Source of the DNA: Saccharothrix saharensis
Lineage (GTDB): Bacteria; Actinomycetota; Actinomycetes; Mycobacteriales; Pseudonocardiaceae
Direction of reading: 5' to 3'
DNA length: 64,000 nucleotides
NCBI RefSeq assembly: GCF_006716745.1
Contig: NZ_VFPP01000001.1
Coordinates: 5,777,386-5,841,385, forward strand
The position numbers and the translations under genes are program-made. Within the stretch, counting starts at the first letter, position 1. Every line of letters begins with the position of its first letter. The notes beneath the pieces are model-generated. The model saw only the letters and a program-made list of their open reading frames with translations, searched no databases and was not told the DNA's origin. Shown piece after piece: positions 37,578 to 44,191 of this stretch.

Positions 37578-37625
37578 CGGCCCGCTCCCAGTGACCCCCA
37601 GGCTGGTTGAGCGGGCCGTCTTTCT
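37578..37625 (+). terminator. Plus-strand intrinsic terminator, possibly the 3' end of a small RNA
   Basis: A 10-bp stem (37578-37587 with 37609-37618) has an inner CCAG/CTGG stem and is followed by TCTTTCTT. It is one of the few U-rich terminators in the window, yet no plus-strand gene precedes it. A TAGGAT box lies 9 bp upstream. It may end a small non-coding RNA made from this gap. That is a hypothesis. Confidence 0.5.
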
Positions 37626-37630
37626 TGCCG

Positions 37631-37665
37631 AAGGGCCCCGCTCACGTGCTGTGAGCGGGGCCCTT
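37631..37665 (-). terminator. Terminator after ald
   Basis: A perfect 15-bp stem (37631-37645 with 37651-37665) with a 5-base loop lies 16 bp past the ald stop on the minus strand. Confidence 0.85.
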
Positions 37666-37681
37666 CGCGGCAGGTGGGTGC

Positions 37682-38788
37682 TCAGACGTCCAGCGGCGTG
37701 TGGGTCATCCCGTGCGCCTGGGCCACCGGCAGGTTGGTGAGCAGGCCCTCGTGCGCGTTCAGGCCGAGCGCCAGCGACGCGTCACCGCGCAGGGCCGCCT
37801 CCCAGCCGTGGTCCGCCAGCGCCACGGCGTACGGCAGCGTCACGTTGGTCAGCGCGTAGGTCGACGTGCGCGGCACCGCGCCGGGCATGTTCGCCACGCA
37901 GTAGAAGACCGCGTCGTGCACCTGGTAGGTCGGGTCGGCGTGCGTGGTGGGCCGCGAGTCGGCGAAGCAGCCGCCCTGGTCGATCGCGATGTCCACCAGC
38001 ACCGAGCCGGGCTTCATGTCCGCCACCAGCTCGTTGCTCACCAGCTTCGGCGCCTTCGCGCCGGGCACCAGCACCGCGCCGATGACCAGGTCGGCCTCGC
38101 GCACGGCCTGCTCGACGGAGAACCGGTTGGACGTCACGGTGCGCAGCCTGCCCTGGTAGAGGGCGTCGATGTGGCGCAGCCGGTCCACGTTGGTGTCCAG
38201 GATCTCCACGTCCGCGCCCATGCCGACGGCGATGGCCGCCGCGTTCAGGCCCGCCACGCCGCCGCCGATGACGACCACGCGCGCCGGGTGCACGCCGGGC
38301 ACGCCGCCGGGCAGCACGCCGCGCCCACCGGAGGGCTTCATCAGCGAGAACGCGCCCACCTGCGGTGCGAGCCTGCCCGCCACCTCCGACATGGGCGCCA
38401 GCAGCGGCAGCGCGCCGTTCGGGGTCTGCACGGTCTCGTAGGCGATGGCGGTGGTGCCGGAGTCCAGCAGCGCCTGCGTCAGCGGCCGGTCGGCGGCCAG
38501 GTGCAGGTAGGTGAACAGGACCTGGCCCTTGCGCAGCCGCGGGTACTCCTCCGCGATGGGCTCCTTCACCTTGAGCACCAGGTCGCCCTCGGCCCACACG
38601 TCGTCCGCGGTGGCCAGCACCTTCGCGCCGGCGGCCAGGTACTCCTCGTCGGTGATCGCCGAACCGAGGCCCGCGCCGGTCTCCACGACCACGTCGTGGC
38701 CGCGCTGGGTCAGCTCGTGGGCGCCCGCCGGGGTCAGCGCGACGCGGTACTCGTGGTTCTTGATCTCGCGGGGAACTGCGATCCGCAC
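37682..38788 (-). CDS. ald: Alanine dehydrogenase
   Basis: The 368-residue NAD-dependent enzyme interconverts L-alanine and pyruvate plus ammonia. Features are [20 protein letters not shown] at the N-terminus, the substrate Lys in LVLKVKEP, the His in [13 protein letters not shown], and the NAD-binding [21 protein letters not shown] (two-part glycine motif near residues 170-190). The GTG at 38786-38788 follows an AAGGAG site. It is divergent from the glycine-riboswitch operon that makes pyruvate from serine, so pyruvate/alanine balance links the two units. It ends at a strong hairpin. Confidence 0.96.
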   Translation of the reverse strand: MRIAVPREIKNHEYRVALTPAGAHELTQRGHDVVVETGAGLGSAITDEEYLAAGAKVLATADDVWAEGDLVLKVKEPIAEEYPRLRKGQVLFTYLHLAADRPLTQALLDSGTTAIAYETVQTPNGALPLLAPMSEVAGRLAPQVGAFSLMKPSGGRGVLPGGVPGVHPARVVVIGGGVAGLNAAAIAVGMGADVEILDTNVDRLRHIDALYQGRLRTVTSNRFSVEQAVREADLVIGAVLVPGAKAPKLVSNELVADMKPGSVLVDIAIDQGGCFADSRPTTHADPTYQVHDAVFYCVANMPGAVPRTSTYALTNVTLPYAVALADHGWEAALRGDASLALGLNAHEGLLTNLPVAQAHGMTHTPLDV

Positions 38789-38908
38789 GGTGGGCTCCTT
38801 CGGCCGTTGTTACACCCAAGGTCCGGTACAGCGTTTTCGGTGTCATCGTGTCGACCCCACCAACACGGCCGTGCGTGGTTGTGCGGGCGGAACAAGTCAG
38901 GGGGCGCG

Positions 38909-38938
38909 TTGACACCCGTCGGCGTCGGCACCTAGCGT
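38909..38938 (+). promoter_or_regulatory. Promoter of the glycine-riboswitch operon
   Basis: TTGACA at 38909-38914, an 18-bp spacer and TAGCGT at 38933-38938 form a good vegetative-type promoter. Its start site would be near 38945, about 45 bases before the riboswitch aptamer. Confidence 0.7.
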
Positions 38939-38988
38939 TCGGGCGACCAACTGAACATCGGCCGCGGCGCGTCGTGAGCGCCGGAACC

Positions 38989-39175
38989 CGCGCGGGAGAG
39001 ACCTCGGTGATCGTGCCGGGGCGCCGAAGGAGCAAGCACCCCGCACACTCTCAGGCAGCGAGAACCGCTCGGGTGAGGCGACTCTGGAAAGCGCGCACGT
39101 CCGGCGCACCCACGGTGCAAGCCGACGCTGCGGCGTCGGTGAAGCTCTCAGGTCCCAGGACAGAGTGGGGTCGAA
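38989..39175 (+). promoter_or_regulatory. Tandem glycine riboswitch (gcvT element)
   Basis: The leader shows the conserved pattern of two glycine aptamers. The first has GCGGGAGAGACC, then GCCGAAGGAGCAAGC and CTCTCAGGCA. The second has GACTCTGGAAAG, then GGTGCAAGCC and CTCTCAGG, with the linker between. It ends about 27 bp before the gcvH start. Glycine binding by this RNA class switches expression of glycine-consuming genes on, and here it controls gcvH and sdaA. The exact switching helix was not resolved by eye. Confidence 0.9.
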
Positions 39176-39202
39176 GACCTTGCCGTCCTAGGGAGCGCTG
39201 TC

Positions 39203-39583
39203 GTGACTTTTCCGGACAACCTGCTGTACACGCCCGAGCACGAATGGGTGGACTGGGCGCCGGGTACCCAAGAGCCCGTGGCGGTCGGCATCACCTCGTA
39301 CGCGGCGGACTCGTTGGGCGACATCGTGTTCGTCGAGCTGCCCGAGGTCGGCACCGCGGTGACCTCCGGCCAGGTGTGCGGCGAGCTGGAGTCGACCAAG
39401 TCGGTCAGCGACCTGTACGCGCCGGTCAGCGGTGAGGTGGTCGAGGTCAACCCGGCGGCCGTGGCCGACCCGTCGTTGATCAACAACGACCCGTACGGCG
39501 GCGGGTGGCTGTTCAAGGTGGCGGTGACCGACGCGACGGGGCTGCTGACCGCGGCGAAGTACGCGGAACTGACCGGGGACTGA
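39203..39583 (+). CDS. gcvH: Glycine cleavage system H protein
   Basis: The 126-residue lipoyl carrier protein shuttles the aminomethyl group between the P, T and L proteins of glycine cleavage. The lipoylation site is Lys66 in [26 protein letters not shown] opens the fold, and [15 protein letters not shown] is typical. The GTG at 39203 follows a GGGAGC site. It is the first gene behind the glycine riboswitch; gcvT and gcvP are not in this window. sdaA begins 5 bp after its stop, so glycine-derived serine can be passed to the dehydratase. Confidence 0.95.
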   Translation: MTFPDNLLYTPEHEWVDWAPGTQEPVAVGITSYAADSLGDIVFVELPEVGTAVTSGQVCGELESTKSVSDLYAPVSGEVVEVNPAAVADPSLINNDPYGGGWLFKVAVTDATGLLTAAKYAELTGD

Positions 39584-39587
39584 CGCC

Positions 39588-40952
39588 ATGGCGATCAGCG
39601 TGTTCGACCTGTTCTCCGTGGGGATCGGGCCGTCGAGCTCGCACACCGTCGGCCCGATGCGCGCGGCGATGCTGTTCACCGAGCGGCTGCGGCCCGCGCT
39701 GGGCTCGGTCGACCGGGTGCACGTGGAGCTGTTCGGGTCGCTCGGCGCGACCGGGCACGGGCACGGGAGCCCGAAGGCGGTCCTGCTCGGCCTGGAGGGC
39801 TGTCGGCCGGAGGCGGTCGACCCGGTCGAGGCCGAGCGGCGGGTGGCGGAGATCCGGTCCACCGGGCGGCTGCGGCTGGCCGGCGTGCGGGAGATCGCGT
39901 TCACCGAGGACACCGACCTGGTGATGCACCGGCGCAAGTCGTTGCCGTTGCACCCGAACGGGATGAGCTTCACCGCCCACTCGGGTGACACCGTGGTCGA
40001 CTCGGCGGTGTACTACTCGGTCGGCGGCGGGTTCGTGGTGGACGAGACGGCCACCGGGACCGACCGGATCAAGCCGGACGAGACGCCGGTCGCGCACCCG
40101 TTCCGCAGCGGTGACGAGCTGCTGGCGCGGTGCCGGGAGACCGGGCTGTCGATCAGCGAGGTCATGCTGGCCAACGAGCTGTCGTGGCGGGACGAGGCGT
40201 CGGTGCGGTCGGGGCTGCTGCACATCTGGGACGTGATGCAGGAGTGCGTCGAGCGCGGCTGCACGGAGACCGGCGTGCTGCCCGGCGGCTTGAAGGTGCG
40301 CCGGCGGGCGGCCGAGATGCGCCGGCGGATGACCGCCGAGCACTACGCCACCGACCCGTTGCGGGTGATGGACTGGGTGACGTTGTTCGCGCTGGCGGTG
40401 AACGAGGAGAACGCCGCCGGCGGCCGCGTGGTGACCGCCCCGACCAACGGCGCGGCCGGCATCGTGCCCGCGGTGCTGCACTACTACACCCGGTTCGTGC
40501 CGGGTGCGTCCGCCGACGGCGTGGTGCGCTTCCTGCTGACCGCGGGCGCGGTCGGCGTGCTGTTCAAGGAGAACGCGTCCATCTCCGGCGCGGAGGTCGG
40601 GTGCCAGGGCGAGGTCGGCTCGGCGTGCTCGATGGCGGCCGGCGGGTTGGCCGAGGTGCTGGGCGGGACGCCGGAGCAGGTCGAGAACGCGGCCGAGATC
40701 GCCATGGAGCACAACCTGGGGCTGACGTGCGACCCGATCGGCGGGCTGGTGCAGATCCCGTGCATCGAGCGCAACGCGTTGGCGTCCATCAAGGCGATCA
40801 CGGCGGCGCGGATGGCGTTGCGGGGGGACGGTTCGCACTTCGTGTCCCTGGACAAGGTCATCAAGACCATGCGTGAGACGGGCAAGGACATGAAGGTGAA
40901 GTACAAGGAGACCGCGCGCGGCGGCTTGGCCGTGAACGTCATCGAGTGCTGA
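39588..40952 (+). CDS. sdaA: L-serine ammonia-lyase (iron-sulfur L-serine dehydratase)
   Basis: The 454-residue enzyme converts L-serine to pyruvate and ammonia. It has the fused beta-alpha arrangement: [20 protein letters not shown] at the N-terminus, the [4Fe-4S] cysteines in [13 protein letters not shown] and [11 protein letters not shown], and a C-terminal Cys in NVIEC. From memory of the Legionella enzyme, that terminal Cys can ligate the cluster. It is cotranscribed with gcvH under the glycine riboswitch. Its last 63 bp are the left attachment site of an integrated element, and the final 27 bp were probably supplied by that element without altering the protein. Confidence 0.95.
   Translation: MAISVFDLFSVGIGPSSSHTVGPMRAAMLFTERLRPALGSVDRVHVELFGSLGATGHGHGSPKAVLLGLEGCRPEAVDPVEAERRVAEIRSTGRLRLAGVREIAFTEDTDLVMHRRKSLPLHPNGMSFTAHSGDTVVDSAVYYSVGGGFVVDETATGTDRIKPDETPVAHPFRSGDELLARCRETGLSISEVMLANELSWRDEASVRSGLLHIWDVMQECVERGCTETGVLPGGLKVRRRAAEMRRRMTAEHYATDPLRVMDWVTLFALAVNEENAAGGRVVTAPTNGAAGIVPAVLHYYTRFVPGASADGVVRFLLTAGAVGVLFKENASISGAEVGCQGEVGSACSMAAGGLAEVLGGTPEQVENAAEIAMEHNLGLTCDPIGGLVQIPCIERNALASIKAITAARMALRGDGSHFVSLDKVIKTMRETGKDMKVKYKETARGGLAVNVIEC
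40890..40952 (+). repeat. attL (left copy of the 63-bp sdaA 3'-end repeat)
   Basis: This copy forms the current end of sdaA. It is identical to the right copy over its first 36 bp (40890-40925), which should contain the crossover site, and differs at 40926 (T versus C) and 40934 (G versus C). Both changes are synonymous (Leu, Val). A weak 6-bp hairpin follows the stop codon. Confidence 0.9.
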
Positions 40953-41022
40953 TATCCGCGCTCTGACCAGGGCGGATGGCTTCCATCGTTCCTCGGTGGT
41001 TCTCGCCACTGCCTGACGTCTC

Positions 41023-41040
41023 ACGGCCTGGAGACGGCCT
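41023..41040 (+). repeat. Left arm-type repeat: two ACGGCCT heptamers 11 bp apart
   Basis: ACGGCCT occurs at 41023-41029 and 41034-41040. The period is 11 bp, about one helical turn. The same pair with the same period occurs near the right end at 49492-49509. Paired, phased repeats on both sides of the core are what integrase or Xis arm-binding sites look like; binding is inferred. Confidence 0.6.
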
Positions 41041-41373
41041 GATCTTGAGCCGCATCTGACGGGCTTCACCTCGGTAGCGCGGGGTGGAGCCCGTTTGCGC
41101 GTCTTGGGCCTGATCCTCGTTGCCGCGCAAGGACTTCTCGTTGGCAAGGCGGCGAAGCCGCTGCGGCAGTCGATCGCCGTGCCCAGCCTGACCAAGCCGC
41201 GTGACCGCGCGATCGTCCCGACTGCTGCGGCTGGGAGCTGTCGTCCCCTCCGGCTGGCGCGCCGCCTCCCGACCACGTGCACCGACTCCGCGCACGGCCG
41301 ACGGGCGGAGCGGAGCGGGAGCCTGTCGTGCCGGGATGCGGGGAGTCGGTGCCAACGTGCGTCGGACCTTGCC

Positions 41374-41396
41374 GCGCGCCGCCGCAGGCGGCGCGC
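41374..41396 (-). terminator. Terminator after the Nudix gene
   Basis: A perfect 10-bp GC stem (41374-41383 with 41387-41396) with a 3-base loop lies 32 bp past the Nudix stop on the minus strand. Confidence 0.65.
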
Positions 41397-41427
41397 CTTG
41401 ATCCCATACAGCAGAATTCAGCAGCGA

Positions 41428-41853
41428 CTACGGCAGGAGGTTCACGCCGTCGTGAGCGCGGGTGTGCAATTCGGGCTCGAACGCATCGGTGACTCGTACT
41501 GCGTACGCCGGTGACATTGCTTCGCGGACTTCGTCCAGCGTCATCCAACGGACCTCGACCGCTTCAGCGCTTGCGGAGGCCGGCTCGTTCAGCGGTGTGC
41601 AGCGGTAGACCAGGGCGACGATGCCGCGCTGCATGTTCTTGTAGACGCCGGTGAGCCGTTGGACCTGCACCGACATGCCGGTCTCCTCCAGCACCTCCCG
41701 CCTGACGCCTTCCTCGAACGTCTCGGCCATCTCCAGGACTCCGCCGGGTGGCTCCCAGCGGTCGTTGTCCCTGCGGCGGATGACGAGCACTCGACCTGAA
41801 TCGTTGACCACGATTCCGGCGACGCTGACCGAATGGCGCGGCGTGTCTGCCAT
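41428..41853 (-). CDS. Nudix hydrolase of the integrative element (Pif-like)
   Basis: The 141-residue protein has a complete Nudix box from Gly38 to Met60: GGVLEMAETFEEGV then RREVLEETGM, with the metal-binding REVLEE glutamates. Nudix enzymes hydrolyse nucleoside diphosphates linked to another moiety. Nudix proteins recur in pSAM2-type elements, where Pif gives immunity against redundant transfer. It is transcribed away from the GntR gene, with a 72-bp shared control region. Placement and family support a Pif-like role, but a housekeeping-type activity is possible. Confidence 0.87.
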   Translation of the reverse strand: MADTPRHSVSVAGIVVNDSGRVLVIRRRDNDRWEPPGGVLEMAETFEEGVRREVLEETGMSVQVQRLTGVYKNMQRGIVALVYRCTPLNEPASASAEAVEVRWMTLDEVREAMSPAYAVRVTDAFEPELHTRAHDGVNLLP

Positions 41854-41873
41854 TTCCCCGCTTTCGCCTCACT

Positions 41874-41912
41874 GTCCCACTGTGGGACGATATGCACGTC
41901 TAGTCGTCTGTA
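41874..41912. promoter_or_regulatory. Divergent control region between Nudix and GntR genes
   Basis: A perfect palindrome with 7-bp arms (GTCCCAC-T-GTGGGAC, 41874-41888) is followed by CTAGTCGTCTGTA at 41900-41912. The latter is the reverse complement of a sequence ending AGACGACTAG, also found in the operators before the Pra-like gene. The second motif is therefore probably an autoregulatory site of the GntR repressor; the palindrome has no assigned binder. Confidence 0.65.
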
Positions 41913-41925
41913 GGAGTTGGAGACC

Positions 41926-42705
41926 ATGCTCGATCTAGGGACTATAGACAGAACGGTGGATCGTCCGCCGTATCGGCAGATCGCCGACATCCTGCGCCGG
42001 CACATCGAGCGCGGTCGCCTCGCTCCTGGCGAGCAGTTGCCGTCTGAAGCCGCGATGATCGACCACTACGGCGTGGCTCGGATGACGGTTCGTGAGGCCA
42101 TCAAGGAGCTGCGAACCGAGGGCCTGGTGGTGGCGCAGCACGGTAAAGGCGTCTTCGTGCGGTCGGCTCCGCCGGTGCGTCGACTGGCGTCGGACCGGTT
42201 CGCGCGGCGGCATCGACAGGAGGGGAAGTCGGCCTTCCTGGCTGAGGCCGAGGCGGCTGGGCACGTGCCGGGGGTCGACCAGATCCGGGTCACGAACGAG
42301 CCTGCGTCGGCTGAGGTGGCGGAGCGGTTGGGGTTGAAGCCGCGGGAACGGGTGATCGTTCGGTCGCGGCGGTACCTGGCGGATGGGCGGCCGGTGGAGG
42401 TGGCCACGTCGTACATCCCGGAGTCGATCGCCAAGGGGACGGCCATCGCGGAGGTGAACACCGGGCCCGGTGGAATCTATGCGCGGATCGAGGAGGCTGG
42501 GCACGAGCTGGCGCGGTTCACCGAAGAGGTGTCGGCGCGGATGCCTACGCCGGATGAGCGCAAGACGTTGGAGATCGGGTCGGGGTCGCCGGTGTTGACG
42601 TTGGTCCGTACGGCGTTCGACACCAAGGGTCGTGCGGTGGAGGTCTGCGACACGGTCAAGGTGGCCACGTCGTTCGTGCTGGAGTACGACGTCCCGGCCA
42701 AGTGA
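41926..42705 (+). CDS. GntR/HutC-family repressor (KorSA-like)
   Basis: The 259-residue regulator has an N-terminal GntR winged HTH (YRQIADILRRHIERGRLAPG, LPSEAAMIDHYGVARMTVREAI) and a UTRA ligand-binding domain (about residues 95-255, RYLADGRPVEVATSYIPES). The ATG at 41926 lies 9 bp after TAGGAG; a TTG start further up is less likely. In pSAM2 the GntR protein KorSA silences pra and so keeps the element integrated. Here related TCTAGA-type sites lie both before this gene and on the promoter of the next gene, matching that circuit. Confidence 0.9.
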   Translation: MLDLGTIDRTVDRPPYRQIADILRRHIERGRLAPGEQLPSEAAMIDHYGVARMTVREAIKELRTEGLVVAQHGKGVFVRSAPPVRRLASDRFARRHRQEGKSAFLAEAEAAGHVPGVDQIRVTNEPASAEVAERLGLKPRERVIVRSRRYLADGRPVEVATSYIPESIAKGTAIAEVNTGPGGIYARIEEAGHELARFTEEVSARMPTPDERKTLEIGSGSPVLTLVRTAFDTKGRAVEVCDTVKVATSFVLEYDVPAK

Positions 42706-42739
42706 GCTCGTTGCAAAAGCGAAGAGAAGGGCGGAGTGG

Positions 42740-42788
42740 TTGAACTCCTCTAGACGACTAGCTACGGTGAACTTGTCTAGAGGACTAG
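42740..42788 (+). promoter_or_regulatory. Promoter of the Pra-like gene with two GntR operators
   Basis: TTGAAC (42740-42745), a 17-bp spacer and TACGGT (42763-42768) form the promoter. TCTAGACGACTAG (42749-42761) fills the spacer and TCTAGAGGACTAG (42776-42788) covers the predicted start site. The two 13-bp sites differ at one position and begin 27 bp apart. A repressor on either would block RNA polymerase. Confidence 0.78.
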
Positions 42789-42844
42789 GTGAGCTGATCG
42801 GCTCCGGTCAAGGAGCCCTACGGAAGATCGAGAAAGGTCTAACG

Positions 42845-43276
42845 ATGGCTATTCCTGCTGGTCACAGGTTCCCGATCACCTTCGACGAGCTGTTCCCGCA
42901 AGGGTTCTTCGTGCTGAAGGTGGAGCGGGCGCAGGAGTTCAACGAGGGCAAGGCACCTCGCCCGGCCAACGACAAGGTGACGGGCCTGCCGGTGTGGACG
43001 GTGCAGGGCACGGACCCGTCGGCGCGGGGCAAGAACACCGGGGCGGTGGTCAAGATCGCGTCGGAGTACCAGCCGGTTCCGCCGGAGGTGCTGCCCGGTA
43101 CGCCGTTCCGACCGGCCGTCTTCACGGGGTTGAAGGTGTCGCCGTACGTCCGGGACGGCTGGGTCAACTACACGATCTGGGCCGAGGAGATGCTGTCACC
43201 GCAGGACGCGGCCAAGGGGCGTCGGGGCAACGGCAAGTCGGACTCGTCGGCGGGCGCTCCGCCGGTTGCGGCCTGA
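42845..43276 (+). CDS. Pra-like plasmid replication, integration and excision activator
   Basis: The 143-residue protein resembles the Pra family of pSAM2-type elements: MAIPAGHRFPITFDELFPQG start, TGLPVWTVQGTDPSARGKN, KIASEYQPVPPEVLPGTPFR and FTGLKVSPYV. Pra switches on replication, excision and transfer genes when repression is lifted. It lies directly behind a promoter that carries two GntR operators, the same logic as KorSA/pra. The ATG at 42845 is the first start downstream of that promoter. The family match is by recalled pattern, hence moderate confidence. Confidence 0.75.
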   Translation: MAIPAGHRFPITFDELFPQGFFVLKVERAQEFNEGKAPRPANDKVTGLPVWTVQGTDPSARGKNTGAVVKIASEYQPVPPEVLPGTPFRPAVFTGLKVSPYVRDGWVNYTIWAEEMLSPQDAAKGRRGNGKSDSSAGAPPVAA

Positions 43277-43287
43277 GAGGGCACATC

Positions 43288-43593
43288 GTGGAGATTGAAG
43301 GACTGTTGACGCCCGGCCCGAACGCCAGGCCGGAGGTGGTCACCAAGCCGGGTACGGACTGGTACGGGCTGCGGCTGGTGATGGACCCCGGTGAGGTCGT
43401 GCTGGGGCTGCCGGAGGACGAGGACGGGCGGGCGAGGTTGGCGACCTTCCTGACCGAGCTGGGCAGGGCCTCGTACTTCCTCGCCGGGGTGCTCGACCCG
43501 TCCCCGAACCACCTGTTGATGCCGGGAGGCGGCACGGTGCTGTCGGACGCCACGTTCTTCGGGGAGTCGGGGCCGGGGAGTCGCCCGCGATGA
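43288..43593 (+). CDS. Small hypothetical protein of the element
   Basis: The 101-residue protein begins at GTG 43288, 11 bp after the Pra-like gene, with a GAGAGGGC site. It reads EIEGLLTPGPNARPEVVTKP, has a central TDWYGLRLVMDPGEVVLGLP and a Gly-rich end. No known domain was recognised. Its stop overlaps the ATG of the next small gene, so it belongs to the same operon. Confidence 0.65.
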   Translation: MEIEGLLTPGPNARPEVVTKPGTDWYGLRLVMDPGEVVLGLPEDEDGRARLATFLTELGRASYFLAGVLDPSPNHLLMPGGGTVLSDATFFGESGPGSRPR

Positions 43594-43844
43594 CGGCCGC
43601 CGCCGGGGCCAGGCCGAAGTACGCGGTCTTCTTACGGGCCAACTCCTTTGGGCGCGCCATGACGTTGGCGGGGTTCCGATCCGATTACGCGTTGGCCAAG
43701 GCCATGGGGCTCAACCGGTCGACGGTGAAGCGCGTGCGGACCGGTGAGTTGATGCCGGGGCCGGGGTTCATAGCTGGTGCGCTGAAGGCGCTTTCGCCGA
43801 TGGCGTTCGAAGACCTGTTCGTGGTCGACGTCAGCGAGGAGTGA
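43590..43844 (+). CDS. Small helix-turn-helix protein of the element
   Basis: The 84-residue protein has a compact HTH near residues 25-55 (FRSDYALAKAMGLNRSTVKR, then TGELMPGPGFIAGAL), like phage and plasmid Cro/XRE proteins. It begins in an ATGA overlap with the preceding gene. Position between the activator and transfer genes suggests local control of the tra-rep operon, possibly via the inverted repeats just downstream. That link is inferred. Confidence 0.75.
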   Translation: MTAAAGARPKYAVFLRANSFGRAMTLAGFRSDYALAKAMGLNRSTVKRVRTGELMPGPGFIAGALKALSPMAFEDLFVVDVSEE

Positions 43845-43865
43845 CCGTGCCTGTGGGTGCGTGAC

Positions 43866-43946
43866 AACTGAACAGTTCGCGGCTGGTCGGTGTGGTCGCG
43901 GGGAGACAGTCCAAGTCTTGGCGGGCTCCGGCTGTCCCCCTGCGAC
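43866..43946. repeat. Inverted repeats between the regulatory and transfer genes
   Basis: AACTG-AA-CAGTT (43866-43877) is a short palindrome. It is followed by a larger hairpin with 15-bp arms matching at 13 positions (43895-43909 with 43932-43946). Inside its loop is a perfect CCAAG-T-CTTGG. The arms can be extended with wobble pairs on both sides. They could be operators for the HTH protein, a replication origin, or the cis-acting transfer locus. Confidence 0.6.
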
Positions 43947-43999
43947 TCACCCGACTGGCTTCGCCATGCACTTTTGTTGACACACAGGGGATTCCAGTC

Positions 44000-44191
44000 A
44001 TGTCAAGGGTATCTCGTCGCGGGGGACGTGCGTCAAGTCGGGCCGTCACCCCGTCAAGGTGGAAGCTGTCCAACGGTTCGAAGTGCCAGCGGTGCAAGCG
44101 GTTCGGTGTGTTCGCGCCCGGACAGCTCGCCTGCTGCGCCTGTCTGGGGTGGCTCGCGCTGATCTTCGCCCCGGCCAGGGGTGTGGTCTGA
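44000..44191 (+). CDS. Small zinc-ribbon-like protein preceding the transfer gene
   Basis: The 63-residue, very basic protein (MSRVSRRGGRASSRAVTPSR) has two cysteine pairs, KCQRCKRFG and ACCACLGW, suggesting a zinc ribbon. A hydrophobic end (LALIFAPARG) follows. The ATG at 44000 lies 8 bp after AGGGGA. TTGACA at 43977-43982 may be part of a promoter. Its stop overlaps the ATG of the transfer ATPase, implying coupled translation. The function is unknown. Confidence 0.65.
   Translation: MSRVSRRGGRASSRAVTPSRWKLSNGSKCQRCKRFGVFAPGQLACCACLGWLALIFAPARGVV

Larger units (their letters stand above)
40953..41427. other. Left-end non-coding region of the element
   Basis: No convincing gene lies in these 475 bp. 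They contain a paired heptamer repeat (41023-41040), a 12-bp hairpin (41059-41070 with 41083-41094) that could serve as a replacement terminator for sdaA, and a 10-bp hairpin with a 3-base loop (41374-41396) past the Nudix stop. The remainder may hold integrase-binding arm sites or transfer-origin sequence, which I cannot identify by eye. Confidence 0.55.

Noticed and set aside
37578..37618. Possible 6C-type actinobacterial RNA
   Set aside because: Only one stem-loop with a run of five C residues is present; the 6C motif needs two hairpins, each with six or more C residues.
41095..41514. A 139-codon plus-strand reading frame at the left end of the integrative element
   Set aside because: No ribosome site, its sequence is Arg/Ser-rich shadow-like, and it overlaps the well-supported Nudix gene on the other strand and the Nudix terminator.
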